In this document: one piece after another, positions 15,092-24,663 of the stretch
Layout: each line of letters starts with the position of its first letter
Numbering within the stretch: the first letter of the stretch is position 1
From: an uncultured Phycisphaerales bacterium
Lineage (GTDB): Bacteria; Planctomycetota; Phycisphaerae; Phycisphaerales; SM1A02
Length of the DNA stretch: 32,173 nt
NCBI GenBank assembly: GCA_905480395.1
Contig: CAJQQE010000056.1
Coordinates: forward strand, 1-32,173
Reading direction: 5' to 3'
Program-made: the position numbers and the translations under genes
Notes under the pieces: generated by a model
What the model was told of the DNA's origin: nothing
What the model saw: only the letters and a program-made list of their open reading frames with translations
Databases searched by the model: none

Positions 15092-16453
15092 TCAGGCGTC
15101 AAACGTTTCGTTGCCTTTGGTCTCGACGGCTTCGATCGACTCAATCTCGAGGCGGAAGGGGCCTGCCTTCTTGTCGTAGATATAGATCTGAAGTGCTCGG
15201 AGATCGCCGGGGGAGGCGGTCCCGTTCAAACGCTGTCCCATGAACTGACGCTCGAGGTCCGCCACCGGCATGATGACTTCGGTCCAGGTGTCCTTGGTTG
15301 TTGGAAACGTCTTCCAATAGCCTCCTGATCGTTGGTTGCCGCCGGTCGAGGCTCCGATTTTGTAGTCTCGTCCGTCGCCTTTGACGATCAGTCGAATCGC
15401 ATCGGCACCATCGAAGAGTCCTGCGGGGATGCCTGCTCGCATGGAGGAGAAGCCGCCGTTGTTCTGCAGCGAGGTCGCTCCATCAAAGACCACCACGCCG
15501 TCCTTTTGGCTGATCTTTCCGGTCGAGCGGCCGCCCATGACGCCGTCGAGCACGGTTTGCCAACGCTGGCCTTCCTTGGCGTCGTCGAAGCCAAAGATGA
15601 GATTTCCGCGAGGTGCGAATCCAGATCGTTCCGTCGGTGCGGGTGTGGCACTGGTCGTTTGCATGCTCATCTCACCAGCGAAGATTCCATCGATGATGGC
15701 GCGATAGGCCCATGCCCGATCCCGCGATGACGTCTCTTTGGCAATCTCGGCGAGGCGCTTCGCGAGGTTCGCGCGACCTTTTTCATCGAGGCCGAAGTCT
15801 CCGGCAAGAGAGATGGCATCAAGTGCCGTGGCGTAGATGGCGGCACATCCATCGATGTTGCCTTCGTTGAAGAGCGGTGCCCCTCGTTCCACGGCGATTT
15901 CCAGCAATGCTTCCGCAGGACTGGTCTCCGCCACCGGAACCAAGACCCGATCGATGATGTGGACGATTCCGTTTGAAGCCCCAACGTTGGCGGTCTCAAC
16001 CACCGCTTCATCCACGAGCAGTCGCCCGCGGGCGGTTGCCAATGGCAGGGAGGTACCAGCGAGTGTTTCGATACTCTCACGGTTGACGAGATCTCGGGCT
16101 TCGAACCGCCCGACGACCACGTGATGCTTCAGAATGCGGGCGAGCGTGGGACGGCCTTCGTCGGTGAGGAGTGAGGACAGTGTCTGCTTTCCGAGGAGGG
16201 CGAAGGCGTCATCTGTCGGGGCGAAGACCGTGAACGGTCCCTCTCCGGACAACGCTTCGGCCAAGCCGGCCGCTTTCACTGCCGCGACGAGGGTGTCTAA
16301 CCGACCGCTCGAAACGGCAACTTCTGGAATGGTCCCCTGCTGGGGGGCGGCGATCGCTGAAGTACCGAGCAGTCCGGAGGCGGCGATCACAACGCCCGAC
16401 AGGGCGGTGACCAATCGTCGGGGACGGGCGTTTTGAGTTTGCTTTGCAGACAT
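15092..16453 (-). CDS. Exported FAS1 (fasciclin)-CIA30 domain protein
   Basis: This is a 453-residue exported protein. Start 16453 (MSAKQTQNARPRRL) places a signal peptide first (Arg-rich, then GVVIAASGLLGTSAIAA) and has AAGG 7-8 nt upstream; the open frame upstream is ignored. A FAS1 domain follows (about 45-175) with the H1 motif GPFTVFAPTDDAFALL and the H2 motif SNGIVHIIDRVLVP. A helical middle segment (about 180-270) links it to a C-terminal CIA30 domain (about 285-445, start NLIFGFDDAKEGQRW, with DGVMGGRS). FAS1 domains mediate adhesion outside the cell; CIA30 is a carbohydrate-binding-like fold named after a complex I assembly factor. The likely site is periplasm or surface; the ligand is not known. 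Its last 42 codons are in the right repeat. Confidence 0.87.
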   Translation of the reverse strand: MSAKQTQNARPRRLVTALSGVVIAASGLLGTSAIAAPQQGTIPEVAVSSGRLDTLVAAVKAAGLAEALSGEGPFTVFAPTDDAFALLGKQTLSSLLTDEGRPTLARILKHHVVVGRFEARDLVNRESIETLAGTSLPLATARGRLLVDEAVVETANVGASNGIVHIIDRVLVPVAETSPAEALLEIAVERGAPLFNEGNIDGCAAIYATALDAISLAGDFGLDEKGRANLAKRLAEIAKETSSRDRAWAYRAIIDGIFAGEMSMQTTSATPAPTERSGFAPRGNLIFGFDDAKEGQRWQTVLDGVMGGRSTGKISQKDGVVVFDGATSLQNNGGFSSMRAGIPAGLFDGADAIRLIVKGDGRDYKIGASTGGNQRSGGYWKTFPTTKDTWTEVIMPVADLERQFMGQRLNGTASPGDLRALQIYIYDKKAGPFRLEIESIEAVETKGNETFDA

Positions 16454-16523
16454 TTCGGGGCCTTTCGAGTTCAAAAAGGGGGTCAGAGACCTATACCGAG
16501 ATGAGTTCGTCCGGAATAGACCC

Positions 16524-16548
16524 TCCGATTCACCGATTGTGAATCGGA
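16524..16548. promoter_or_regulatory. Perfect inverted repeat upstream of FAS1-CIA30 / downstream of arnT
   Basis: TCCGATTCAC and its exact complement flank a 5-nt spacer (CGATT). It lies 71 nt upstream of the FAS1-CIA30 start and 81 nt past the arnT stop. On the minus strand no T-tract follows, so it is a poor intrinsic terminator and could be an operator or a structured mRNA leader. Confidence 0.4.
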
Positions 16549-16628
16549 TTTCGCCCATTTTTCCTGTTCAGGAGACTCCACGGAGTTGGGTGGTGGCTCG
16601 GCATCCCTCGGCGGCATTCAGAATGGGC

Positions 16629-18356
16629 TCACGGAGCCGCCGGGAGGGCCTCCGCAGGCCAGACGGTGAGGAGAATCCCGCGATCGACGCGGTAGGCGGG
16701 TGGAGCGATGTTCGATTCGGCGATGACGCCTTCGAACCACGCTTTTTGTCGTTCCGGGTTGTGCGTGAGGACGACGAAAGGTCGATCGAGCGTCGCCTCA
16801 GCAAGGAAGGCTGGGAACTCCGAATCGTCGATGAACCAATCTGCGTGGTCGTCGAAGTTCTTGACGCCCCATGACAATTCGCCCGGGCTACTGAACAACC
16901 GAATTTCAGCGTCCGGCCAAGCCCAGCGGGCAGAGTGCATCAGGCTTCCGTCGACCAGGACCAGACTCCGATCCGTCAGCTCGGTGAATGGCTCCAGCCA
17001 GGCCATTGGTGCTTTCGAGATCCTCATCCAGCCGGTCGGAAGGCATGAGGGGGCGACCGCAAAGCCGATGGCCGGTCCCAAAGTCCCCAACAAAACCCGC
17101 CGGGTGGCCGAGGTCGTTCGTTGGGATCGGTAATCAAAGAAGCCCCACGCGATCAGAGCGCCGCCGAGGACGAGGAGTCGCCACTCACCACCATCATTCC
17201 ACGCGCTCCCAATGGTTGGATCGATGGGCATGAACGGGGTGATCGCCAGAAGCAGTACGCCAAATGGGATCAGAATCCACTCGCCATACGTGCGTTTGCC
17301 CGGAGCAGTCCGAAAGAACTCGATGAGCCCGAGCGTGATCAAGACGGCGGCGGGTGCGAAGCAGGGAAGAATGTAGGTGGGGAGTTTCCCAGAGGAGACT
17401 GAGAAAAAGGCGATCGGAATAAGCGCCCAGCAGAGTAGAAGGCGGATTTCTGGCGATTGAATACCGAGCCGACGGATGCCGAGAATCACGAATGGAAGGG
17501 TCAGGATCCAGGGGAAGAGTCCCAACGCAAAAATGGGGATAAAGAACCACCATCCCTGGGGATGCTGGGCATCCGCGCCGCCGGTATACCGATTGATGTG
17601 CTCGACCCAGAAGAAGTAGTCCCAGAACTCCGGAGCGCGATCATGAACCGCCAATCCCCAGGGAAGGACCACCAGAATCGCGGTAATGCCCGGGACCCAC
17701 GGAAGTGTGAAGAGTGATCGCCACTCTCGCTGCCACAGGAGCCACGGTGCCAGCACAATTCCCGGAATCGCAATGGCGAGAAATCCCTTGGTCAGGAACG
17801 CGCATCCGCAGGCGAGTCCCGAAGCGACCAACCAGCCAAATCTCGGAGGACCAGTGGCTCTCCAACCAAAGAAGAAGAACGCAATGGACGCGGTGACCAT
17901 GCCAGTGAACGGCGCATCAAGAATCGCGGTGGTGCCGAGAATGGAGACTTCGAGCGATGTCATGAACACCATCGCGGCGATGGCGGCGAGATCCCATCGT
18001 CCAGTCCATCGCCGAACGAACATCATCAAGACGCCAGCAGAGAACCCGGTCATCAAGGCGGCGGGAAACCGGAGGGCGAAGGCGTTCTCGCCAAACCCGA
18101 GGAAGGAGACGGCGGTCATCCAATAGCCGAGTACGGGCTTCTCGAAGTAGCGCACGCCCAGAAGGTGGGGAACGATCCACTCGCCGGTGTCGATCATTTC
18201 CGCCGGAATCACCGCGTACCGTGTTTCGTCCGGGACGACCAACGGACGGAGTCCGAGGGGAAGGATGAAGATGCCGATGAAGAGAATCGGAACGAGGAAG
18301 AGCGCTAATCGCTGTGTCGACCTTGATCGCTCGGGCATGGGGGAGATGGAGTTCAT
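16629..18356 (-). CDS. arnT: ArnT-type glycosyltransferase (lipid A Ara4N transferase)
   Basis: This is a 575-residue multi-pass inner-membrane protein of the GT83/PMT family, which moves 4-amino-4-deoxy-L-arabinose from undecaprenyl phosphate to a lipid A phosphate on the periplasmic side. Family motifs near the N-terminus are PDETRYAVIPAEM (the acidic first periplasmic loop) and RYFEKPVLGYWM. About 11-13 hydrophobic segments follow, then a soluble C-terminal region from roughly residue 440, as in ArnT. Start 18356 makes ATGA overlap with the arnD stop; the ORF is open 12 codons further. It ends the arn operon. The acceptor in this organism is inferred; other outer-membrane glycolipids are possible. 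Confidence 0.88.
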   Translation of the reverse strand: MNSISPMPERSRSTQRLALFLVPILFIGIFILPLGLRPLVVPDETRYAVIPAEMIDTGEWIVPHLLGVRYFEKPVLGYWMTAVSFLGFGENAFALRFPAALMTGFSAGVLMMFVRRWTGRWDLAAIAAMVFMTSLEVSILGTTAILDAPFTGMVTASIAFFFFGWRATGPPRFGWLVASGLACGCAFLTKGFLAIAIPGIVLAPWLLWQREWRSLFTLPWVPGITAILVVLPWGLAVHDRAPEFWDYFFWVEHINRYTGGADAQHPQGWWFFIPIFALGLFPWILTLPFVILGIRRLGIQSPEIRLLLCWALIPIAFFSVSSGKLPTYILPCFAPAAVLITLGLIEFFRTAPGKRTYGEWILIPFGVLLLAITPFMPIDPTIGSAWNDGGEWRLLVLGGALIAWGFFDYRSQRTTSATRRVLLGTLGPAIGFAVAPSCLPTGWMRISKAPMAWLEPFTELTDRSLVLVDGSLMHSARWAWPDAEIRLFSSPGELSWGVKNFDDHADWFIDDSEFPAFLAEATLDRPFVVLTHNPERQKAWFEGVIAESNIAPPAYRVDRGILLTVWPAEALPAAP

Positions 18357-19231
18357 GTGGTTGCCAGATTCGGGCGGCGAATGGCCACCCACCCGTCACG
18401 ACCGGGGAGCTGGCCGCGTTCGATTTCGCCGGGTTCGGGATTGGACGGAATCAGATCACCAAGCGGTACGACCTCGCCGCCATCGGCCATGAAGCGATCT
18501 AGAAATTCTTCGAACAAGGCGGCTTTCGCACCACCTTCGGATTCGGCATGGATGGTCAGCACGTCGAGGTCATCTTCTTGCATGCATGATCGGAGGTGCT
18601 CGTTGAAATTTTCATCGTCGATGCCCGCCTCGCCGACCGCCTCATCCCAGGTGGGCAGATTGACGCAGATCTGCGGTGGCCCGTGTGACGGCTGGAACGC
18701 GCCATGTCCGCGGCAGTCGCTGGCAAAGTGGTAGCCGAGGCCTTCGCGTAGGGCGAGGATCTCGGGCGTGCATCGCCAGCCGGGAGCGGCGGTGCAGGTT
18801 GGTGGTCTCCCGAGTGTGTCGGTGATCGCCTGATGCGCCTGCGTGATCTCTCGCAGGACGAGTTCTTCAGGGAGGCGGTGGGCGGCAACCTGCCAACGAT
18901 GATGATCCCACGCGTGCATGCCGATTTCGTGTCCGGCGTGATCGATGGATCGGAGGCGATCCCCCAGCTGGCGATGAATAATCGGTCCGGGCCAGAGGGT
19001 TCCTCGGAGCAGAATGTCCCAGCCATAGGTGCTTGCGGCCTTCGAGCGAAGCATTTTTCGGAGGAACGTCGGGCGGAGAAGGCGTCGAAGGTGCCGCCCC
19101 ATGTTGTCGGGGCCGACGGTCAGGAAGAACGACCCACGAATTCCCCGAGCATCGAGGATGCGGAGAAGTTCAGGTATCCCGTCACGGGTACCTCGAAACG
19201 TGTCGACGTCAATCCGAAGCCCGAGTTTCAT
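18353..19231 (-). CDS. arnD: ArnD-type deformylase (NodB/polysaccharide-deacetylase fold)
   Basis: This 292-residue enzyme should remove the formyl group from undecaprenyl-phosphate-Ara4FN, the step that makes the pathway irreversible. NodB features are visible: the N-terminal [14 protein letters not shown] with the metal and catalytic Asp, [15 protein letters not shown] with the metal His pair around residue 130, and [11 protein letters not shown] around 175. The annotated frame is open 40 codons upstream, but ATG 19231 gives [12 protein letters not shown], the family start, and overlaps the arnA stop by 4 nt. It is between arnA and arnT, the same order as in enterobacteria. Confidence 0.9.
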   Translation of the reverse strand: MKLGLRIDVDTFRGTRDGIPELLRILDARGIRGSFFLTVGPDNMGRHLRRLLRPTFLRKMLRSKAASTYGWDILLRGTLWPGPIIHRQLGDRLRSIDHAGHEIGMHAWDHHRWQVAAHRLPEELVLREITQAHQAITDTLGRPPTCTAAPGWRCTPEILALREGLGYHFASDCRGHGAFQPSHGPPQICVNLPTWDEAVGEAGIDDENFNEHLRSCMQEDDLDVLTIHAESEGGAKAALFEEFLDRFMADGGEVVPLGDLIPSNPEPGEIERGQLPGRDGWVAIRRPNLATT

Positions 19232-21240
19232 GCGTTGGTGGTGATCTGTGGCGCGGGCTCGGAATCGATCCCCATCGAACGGATGTGATCGTCGATGAAC
19301 CAATCCACGGTGCGGTCGACGGAGTCCTTGGTCGAGAGACTTGGTGTCCAATCGAGGATGCGCTTCGCATTCTTAATCGACGGTCGGCGGTGTTGCACGT
19401 CCTGATAGCCCTTGCCGTAGTAGCGGCCGCTCTCCACGATTCGGTACCCGGCGAACGGCGGGAACTTGTGTCGCATTGGGTGCTGATCAAATCTGGCAAC
19501 GATCATTTCGGCGAGTTCTCGAATGCTCGCTTCGTTGTCGGGGTTGCCGATGTTAATGATCTGGCCCGTGCTGCGGCCGGCCTGGTCGTCGATCATCCGG
19601 AAGAGGCAGTCGACCCCTTCGGTCACGTCGGTGAAGCACCGCTTCTGCTCGCCTCCGTCGACGAGTTGAATGGGTGTTCCTTCGACCAGGTTCAGAATCA
19701 ACTGGGTAATCGCACGCGACGAACCGACCCGTGCGGAATCGAGGGTGTCGAGGCGGGGGCCGATCCAGTTGAAGGGGCGGAAGAGCGTGAAGTCGAGGTT
19801 TTCCTTGACGCCGTAGGCCCAGATGACGCGGTCGAGCAACTGCTTGGAGCAGGAATAGATCCACCGTTGCTTATTGATTGGTCCCAACACCAGGCTCGAA
19901 TGATCTTCGTCGAAGGCTTCGTCCTCGCACATTCCGTAGACCTCACTGGTCGATGGGAAGATGATCCGACGGTTGTATTTGACACAGTCGCGAACGATCC
20001 GAAGGTTCTGTTCGAAGTCGAGTTCGAAGACTCGGAGCGGATTCCGCACGTATTCGATCGGTGTTGCAATCGCCACGAGGGGGAGCACGACGTCACATTT
20101 GCGAACGTGATACTCGACCCACTCCCGGTTGATCGAAATGTCGCCTTCGAGGAAGTGGAAGCCAGGTCGGCCGAGCAGGTGTTCGACGTTGCTGGCGCGA
20201 AGGTCCATTCCGTAGACCTCGTAACCGGCGCCCAGGAGTTGTTCGGAGAGGTGACTACCGATGAATCCATTGACGCCGAGGATCAAGACTGATCTTGGGC
20301 GATCAATGCCAACCGGCGCAGATTTTCCGAGCCGCATTCCCTCAACGAGGTTCAACTCTTCGGCGAGATGCTCACCGCCGGACCAGACCCCATCGGCGGA
20401 TTGCCCCGCGTCAATCTGGAGGGTTCCTTCGCCGCAGGAAATGGTCAGGGGGGTGGTGCTGATGACCGTGCCTGGCGTCTCACCGTGTCCGCCGGTGGTG
20501 GCGGTGGCATTCCAGATTTTGACTTCTCGCTCACCCGCCCAGGTGAAGGCGCCGGGCCATGGGTGCGTCACGGCTCGAATGAGGTTTCGGATTTCCGTCG
20601 CGGATCGATCCCAGTCGATCAAGCCGTCTGCCGGGGATCGGCCTGGGAATACGGTTGCCGCGGCGGGGTCCTGTGGTGTCGCGGAGAACGAGCCGTCGCC
20701 GATGGCCGGGAGGGCTTTCGCCAGCAGCTGACCGGTGGCGGCGACCATTTTTTCGGTCAGCGTCGCGGCGGTATCTGCATCGTCGATGGGAAGGGGGATC
20801 TGCGCCACGATGTCGCCGGCGTCCGGCTCCATCGTCATGTGGTGAAGAGTGACGCCCGTTTCGCTGGCGCCCTCGACCAAGGCCCAGTTGAGTGGCGCGC
20901 GTCCTCGAAACTTGGGCAGGAGTGATGCGTGGAGATTGAAGCACCGATCCGGACAAATCGACAGGACGTCGCGGCCGATCATTCGTCGGTAGTGCGCGGA
21001 CAAGATGACGTCTGGTTTCATCTCCTGAATGCGGTCGATCCAGAGGGGGTGGTTCGGAGATTCTGGCGCGTGGACCGGGATCCCCTGCGACGCCGCGGTC
21101 CGGGCGACCGAACGGAACCAGTTGCCTTCACCAGGGTCGTCGCGATGCGTAAAGACCGCGACCACGTCATCGCCGGCGGCGATCAAAGCATCGAGGGCGG
21201 CGGCGCCGATCTCGTGGTACGCGAAGAGGACGACCTTCAT
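19228..21240 (-). CDS. arnA: ArnA bifunctional formyltransferase / UDP-glucuronate decarboxylase
   Basis: This is a 670-residue two-domain enzyme close in size to E. coli ArnA (660). The N-terminal domain (1-300) formylates UDP-Ara4N with 10-formyl-THF: N102 and H104 in [16 protein letters not shown] and D140 in EPDAGDIV fall at the same numbers as the E. coli catalytic triad. The C-terminal SDR domain (315-660) oxidatively decarboxylates UDP-glucuronate: GVNGFIGSH binds NAD, and S432/E433 (STSEVYG), Y462/K466 (YSCSK) and R618 (QHRRPS) match the E. coli S433/E434, Y463/K467 and R619. Fusion of both activities and the local arn context leave little doubt. ATGA overlaps join it to arnC and arnD. 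Confidence 0.95.
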   Translation of the reverse strand: MKVVLFAYHEIGAAALDALIAAGDDVVAVFTHRDDPGEGNWFRSVARTAASQGIPVHAPESPNHPLWIDRIQEMKPDVILSAHYRRMIGRDVLSICPDRCFNLHASLLPKFRGRAPLNWALVEGASETGVTLHHMTMEPDAGDIVAQIPLPIDDADTAATLTEKMVAATGQLLAKALPAIGDGSFSATPQDPAAATVFPGRSPADGLIDWDRSATEIRNLIRAVTHPWPGAFTWAGEREVKIWNATATTGGHGETPGTVISTTPLTISCGEGTLQIDAGQSADGVWSGGEHLAEELNLVEGMRLGKSAPVGIDRPRSVLILGVNGFIGSHLSEQLLGAGYEVYGMDLRASNVEHLLGRPGFHFLEGDISINREWVEYHVRKCDVVLPLVAIATPIEYVRNPLRVFELDFEQNLRIVRDCVKYNRRIIFPSTSEVYGMCEDEAFDEDHSSLVLGPINKQRWIYSCSKQLLDRVIWAYGVKENLDFTLFRPFNWIGPRLDTLDSARVGSSRAITQLILNLVEGTPIQLVDGGEQKRCFTDVTEGVDCLFRMIDDQAGRSTGQIINIGNPDNEASIRELAEMIVARFDQHPMRHKFPPFAGYRIVESGRYYGKGYQDVQHRRPSIKNAKRILDWTPSLSTKDSVDRTVDWFIDDHIRSMGIDSEPAPQITTNA

Positions 21241-22247
21241 AGAGAGATTCCTGTTTCGATGATGACACCATGGGTGCGCTGGTCGGTCTCAGGGGTCGAT
21301 CGTTCGAGCCCGGAATCGCCGGCGATTCGATCAATGAAGTACCGAGGGCGGCCCCGGACATCGTGGTAGACCCGGCCGAGGTACTCGCCGAGCAGGCCCA
21401 TTCCAATGAACTGCGCGCCGACGAAGATGAAGAGGATTGCGAACAACGTGAAGACGCCGTTCTCGGCCCATTCCGTTCCGAAGAAAATTCGACCGGCGAG
21501 AAGGAGCATGCCGAAACCGAAACCACCCATCGCAATGGCGACACCCGCCCAAGAGAGCAGTCGCAAAGGTGTCGTGGTCATGCTGGTCAGTAAGTCGAAT
21601 TGGAGATTGACCAGCTTCCAGAGGCTGTACTTCGATTCGCCGGCGGCTCGTTCGGCGTGGCCGACCTCGATCTCCGCGGCTCGTTTGGCGAAGGTGTTGG
21701 CGAGTACCGGAATGAACGTACTTCGTTCACGGCACTGCAAGATCGCGTTGACCACCGGCCTTCGGTAAGCGCGGAGCATGCAGCCGTAATCGCGCATGGC
21801 GACGCCGGTTGATTTCTGGACCATCCAGTTGATGCACGCCGAAGCCTTCCGTCGGAAGAAGGAGTCTTGGCGATTTCGTCGGATGGTTCCGACCACGTCG
21901 TTGCCTTCTTCGATGGTCCGAATGAGGTTCGGAATCTCCTCGGGAGGATTCTGGAGATCGGCATCGAGGGTGATCACGATGTCACCGCGAGCGTGGCTGA
22001 AGCCGCAAATGATGGCCGCATGCTGGCCGTAGTTACGATTCAGAATGATGGCACGGAGGTGGCCTCCGTAGAGTCCGGCGGCGGCTTCAAGGCGGTCCGT
22101 CGAACCATCGCGACTTCCGTCATCGACGAGGATGACTTCCCAAGGGTTGGGGAGGTCTTCGCAGGTGGAAACCACTCGCTCGAGCAGCGCGTCGAGGTTC
22201 TCGATTTCGTTGTAGACCGGGATAACCACGGAGACTGATTCGCTCAT
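21237..22247 (-). CDS. arnC: ArnC undecaprenyl-phosphate Ara4FN transferase
   Basis: This is a 336-residue GT2 glycosyltransferase that loads Ara4FN on undecaprenyl phosphate at the cytoplasmic face. The soluble part has [14 protein letters not shown] at the start, [10 protein letters not shown] near 41-50 and [11 protein letters not shown] (the DxD-type metal and sugar site), then [10 protein letters not shown]. Two transmembrane helices follow near the C-terminus ([19 protein letters not shown] and [19 protein letters not shown]), and the tail RPRYFIDR is typical. Start 22247 ([10 protein letters not shown]) overlaps the arnB stop by 4 nt and replaces a longer Arg-rich upstream reading. ArnC is distinguished from DPM1-like enzymes mainly by its neighbours. 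Confidence 0.9.
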   Translation of the reverse strand: MSESVSVVIPVYNEIENLDALLERVVSTCEDLPNPWEVILVDDGSRDGSTDRLEAAAGLYGGHLRAIILNRNYGQHAAIICGFSHARGDIVITLDADLQNPPEEIPNLIRTIEEGNDVVGTIRRNRQDSFFRRKASACINWMVQKSTGVAMRDYGCMLRAYRRPVVNAILQCRERSTFIPVLANTFAKRAAEIEVGHAERAAGESKYSLWKLVNLQFDLLTSMTTTPLRLLSWAGVAIAMGGFGFGMLLLAGRIFFGTEWAENGVFTLFAILFIFVGAQFIGMGLLGEYLGRVYHDVRGRPRYFIDRIAGDSGLERSTPETDQRTHGVIIETGISL

Positions 22248-23419
22248 GCGGGTACTCCTGGGCTCGATGGGACGGCGTTTCGAATCGACGCCACGACCTC
22301 GTCGATATCGGCGTCGGTCATTCCGGGAAAGAGCGGGAGCGAGCAGATTCGGTCGCTGTTCCATTCGGTGTTCACGAGATCAGCGCCCCGCCACCGGTCT
22401 GGGTGGTCGACGAACCATTTCTGGGTGTGAACCGCGCGGAAGTGGATGCCGGTGCCGATGTTGTCCGCCTTCAAGGCGGCCATAAACGTCGAACGGTCGA
22501 TGCCCGCGGCGTCAGGGTCGACGCGGACGATGAAGAGATGCCATGCATGCCGGTCGGTCATCTCGGCGTCGCCGAGTGGCGTCAGCCCCGGAATCGAGGC
22601 GAGGCGTTCTCGATACTGCATGGCGAGTTCACGCCGTCGATCGATGAACTCATCAAGGCGATGGAACTGCGAGAGCCCGAGGGCGGCATTCATGTCGGGC
22701 AGGTTGTATTTGAATCCCGGCTCGAGAACCTCGGCCTGTGGCGAGCGACCCTGTTGCCCACGTTCCCAAGCATCGACGCCGAGACCGTGGAATCGCAAAC
22801 GCCGGATGTTCTCTCCGAACGCGTCGTCGTCGGTGACTAACACGCCGCCTTCGCCACTGGTGATGGTCTTGATCGGGTGGAGGCTGAAGATCGCCGTTCC
22901 AACCTGACCCACCTCTTCGCCATCTTTTCGGCGAGTGCCGATCGCGTGAGCGGCGTCTTCGATCACCGGAATGTCATGGGCGATGCCGATCGCTCTGATC
23001 GCCGCCATGTCGATCGCGGCACCGGCGTAGTCGACCGGGATGATGGCCCGCGTCCGATCGGTGATGGCGGCCTCGATGGCCAGAGGCGAGGTCATCAGCG
23101 TCTCGCGATCCACGTCGACGAAGACCGGCGTGGCGCCGAGTCGGACGATCATGTTCACGGTGGAGACCCAAGTCATCGAGGGGGTGACGACTTCATCACC
23201 GGGTCCGATCCCCAGTGCGACCAGTGCAAGGTGCATGGCCGCGGTGGCGCTCGTCGTCGCAACGGCAGTGGACGTTCCGAGGCGATCGGTGAACGCAGAC
23301 TCAAGTTCGGCGCACTTGGCACCCGTGGTGATCCAACCGCTTCGCAGCACATCGGTCACGGCCTTCACATCCTCATCACTAATCGAGGGGCGGGCGAAAG
23401 GAAGGAATTCAGGACGCAT
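22244..23419 (-). CDS. arnB: ArnB UDP-Ara4O aminotransferase
   Basis: This is a 391-residue PLP aminotransferase of the DegT/DnrJ/EryC1/StrS family that converts UDP-4-keto-arabinose to UDP-Ara4N using glutamate. The PLP Lys is K184 in [24 protein letters not shown] (152-161) carries the PLP-contacting Asp, and [11 protein letters not shown] (56-66) is the phosphate-binding turn. A GGAGGA at 23429-23434 lies 9-10 nt before ATG 23419, the best ribosome site in this operon, so translation of the arn block is well started here. It is first in the arnBCADT order and 69 nt downstream of the membrane-protein gene. Confidence 0.9.
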   Translation of the reverse strand: MRPEFLPFARPSISDEDVKAVTDVLRSGWITTGAKCAELESAFTDRLGTSTAVATTSATAAMHLALVALGIGPGDEVVTPSMTWVSTVNMIVRLGATPVFVDVDRETLMTSPLAIEAAITDRTRAIIPVDYAGAAIDMAAIRAIGIAHDIPVIEDAAHAIGTRRKDGEEVGQVGTAIFSLHPIKTITSGEGGVLVTDDDAFGENIRRLRFHGLGVDAWERGQQGRSPQAEVLEPGFKYNLPDMNAALGLSQFHRLDEFIDRRRELAMQYRERLASIPGLTPLGDAEMTDRHAWHLFIVRVDPDAAGIDRSTFMAALKADNIGTGIHFRAVHTQKWFVDHPDRWRGADLVNTEWNSDRICSLPLFPGMTDADIDEVVASIRNAVPSSPGVPA

Positions 23420-23488
23420 GATTAACGTTCCTCCAAGCCTGCAAATGATATCAGATCAAGGGTCGATTGAGCCCTTGAATCTAGGATC

Positions 23489-24619
23489 TCAAACCTCATC
23501 CTCGGTCGGACTTGGGTGGATTTCGATGTCGCCACGCAGGAGCAACGCCGATCCCGCGATGCCCCAAGTCAGTTCTAGGCATCGGTAAAGGAGGAGCATC
23601 GCAACGATCTGATTCACGCTCGCGACGCCCGTACCGGCGAGCAGTCCGATAGCGACGATTTCCATCACGCCCGCGCCCTGCCAGGTGATCGGGATGGCGC
23701 CGGCGATGAAGATGATCGGCATTGCGACCAGAATCGCGGGAAGTTCGTGTCCGACTCCGATCGCCCACCCGCAACATCCGGCTGCCGACGCGAGGAGGAC
23801 TTGTACGACCACGGAGATCGAAGTCGCGGAGATCACCGCCCCGGGGTGGCTCCCGTAGGCTTGAGCCGTCTCCAGAATCCGGGTCGGCAGGCCTCGTCCG
23901 ATTCGATCGATCGATGATGGGATTCGGATCCACCCGCGATCAAGGGCGAGGATTACGAAGGCCGTCGTGCATACCGTCACGACCGCGATCCACCCGGACC
24001 ACCGTCCGATGTCCCGGGCGATTCCCGTCTCCATTGTGAACAGGCCGGCGGCGGCCGCAAGCAGGACGAGTCCAGCCAGTCCGGTGATGCGGTCGAAGAC
24101 CACGCTCATCACCGCGTCCAGCCGACGACCGCTGCCTTTCGCCGCACCCCACGCCTTCACGACATCACCGCCTTCGGTGCCGGGGAGAAAAAAATTGCAG
24201 AAGGCGCCGACCATGACCAGCCGGAAGGTTCGGACCCAGGTCGCAGGAATTCCTCGGCATCGCATGAGGATCCACCACCGGGTCGTTTGGAGTGGATAGA
24301 TACAGCCCGAGAGTCCGATGCCGACGGCCAGCCAGAACCAGTTGGCGTTGCCGAGTACTCGGAGTAGGCCGGGTTGCACCCAGGCTGACGGGACGATCAT
24401 GGCGCTGCCATCAATCGTGGTGATGCGAACTTGACCGGGATCTTCGTCGGTGATGTCGGTGACCCGGAGTTCGATTGCCGTGGGGCTCACGTTTCCATCG
24501 ATGCCCGCTTCGCCCGGCGGAATTCGAACGGTGCTCTGCCAGTCGACGATGAAGGCGATGGCGGTGACGCCGACGACGACGAGGAGGAGACGAGCGGCGG
24601 TGAAGAGGTGTCGTTTCAT
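23489..24619 (-). CDS. UPF0104 / LPG-synthase-like integral membrane protein (candidate flippase)
   Basis: This 376-residue membrane protein belongs to the family named after the membrane half of lysylphosphatidylglycerol synthase (PF03706, YbhN-like). Seen are an N-terminal anchor (LLLVVVGVTAIAFIVDW), a periplasmic-size polar stretch to about residue 85, then about seven hydrophobic segments. Family motifs include RCRGI, FRLVMVGAFCNFFLPGTEGGDVVKAW and PITWQGAGVMEIVAI. The lysyltransferase domain is absent. Members are linked to lipid or polyprenyl-lipid movement. It lies 69 nt upstream of arnB in an operon that lacks arnE/arnF, so it may flip undecaprenyl-phosphate-Ara4N; this is inference from context only. 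No clear ribosome site is seen at 24619. Confidence 0.8.
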   Translation of the reverse strand: MKRHLFTAARLLLVVVGVTAIAFIVDWQSTVRIPPGEAGIDGNVSPTAIELRVTDITDEDPGQVRITTIDGSAMIVPSAWVQPGLLRVLGNANWFWLAVGIGLSGCIYPLQTTRWWILMRCRGIPATWVRTFRLVMVGAFCNFFLPGTEGGDVVKAWGAAKGSGRRLDAVMSVVFDRITGLAGLVLLAAAAGLFTMETGIARDIGRWSGWIAVVTVCTTAFVILALDRGWIRIPSSIDRIGRGLPTRILETAQAYGSHPGAVISATSISVVVQVLLASAAGCCGWAIGVGHELPAILVAMPIIFIAGAIPITWQGAGVMEIVAIGLLAGTGVASVNQIVAMLLLYRCLELTWGIAGSALLLRGDIEIHPSPTEDEV

Positions 24620-24663
24620 GGGCTTGGGCCCGTGTCTTCACGAGTCGGACGGACCAGCGGAAC

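Larger units (their letters stand above)
14644..15220. repeat. Right copy of ~575-bp direct repeat flanking the PKS island
   Basis: This segment pairs with 3037-3610 (see the left copy). The left part is a decayed creatininase 3' end and the right part is the functional 3' end of the FAS1-CIA30 gene. The boundary at 14644 joins the trmL fragment directly to creatininase codon 175. Confidence 0.95.
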
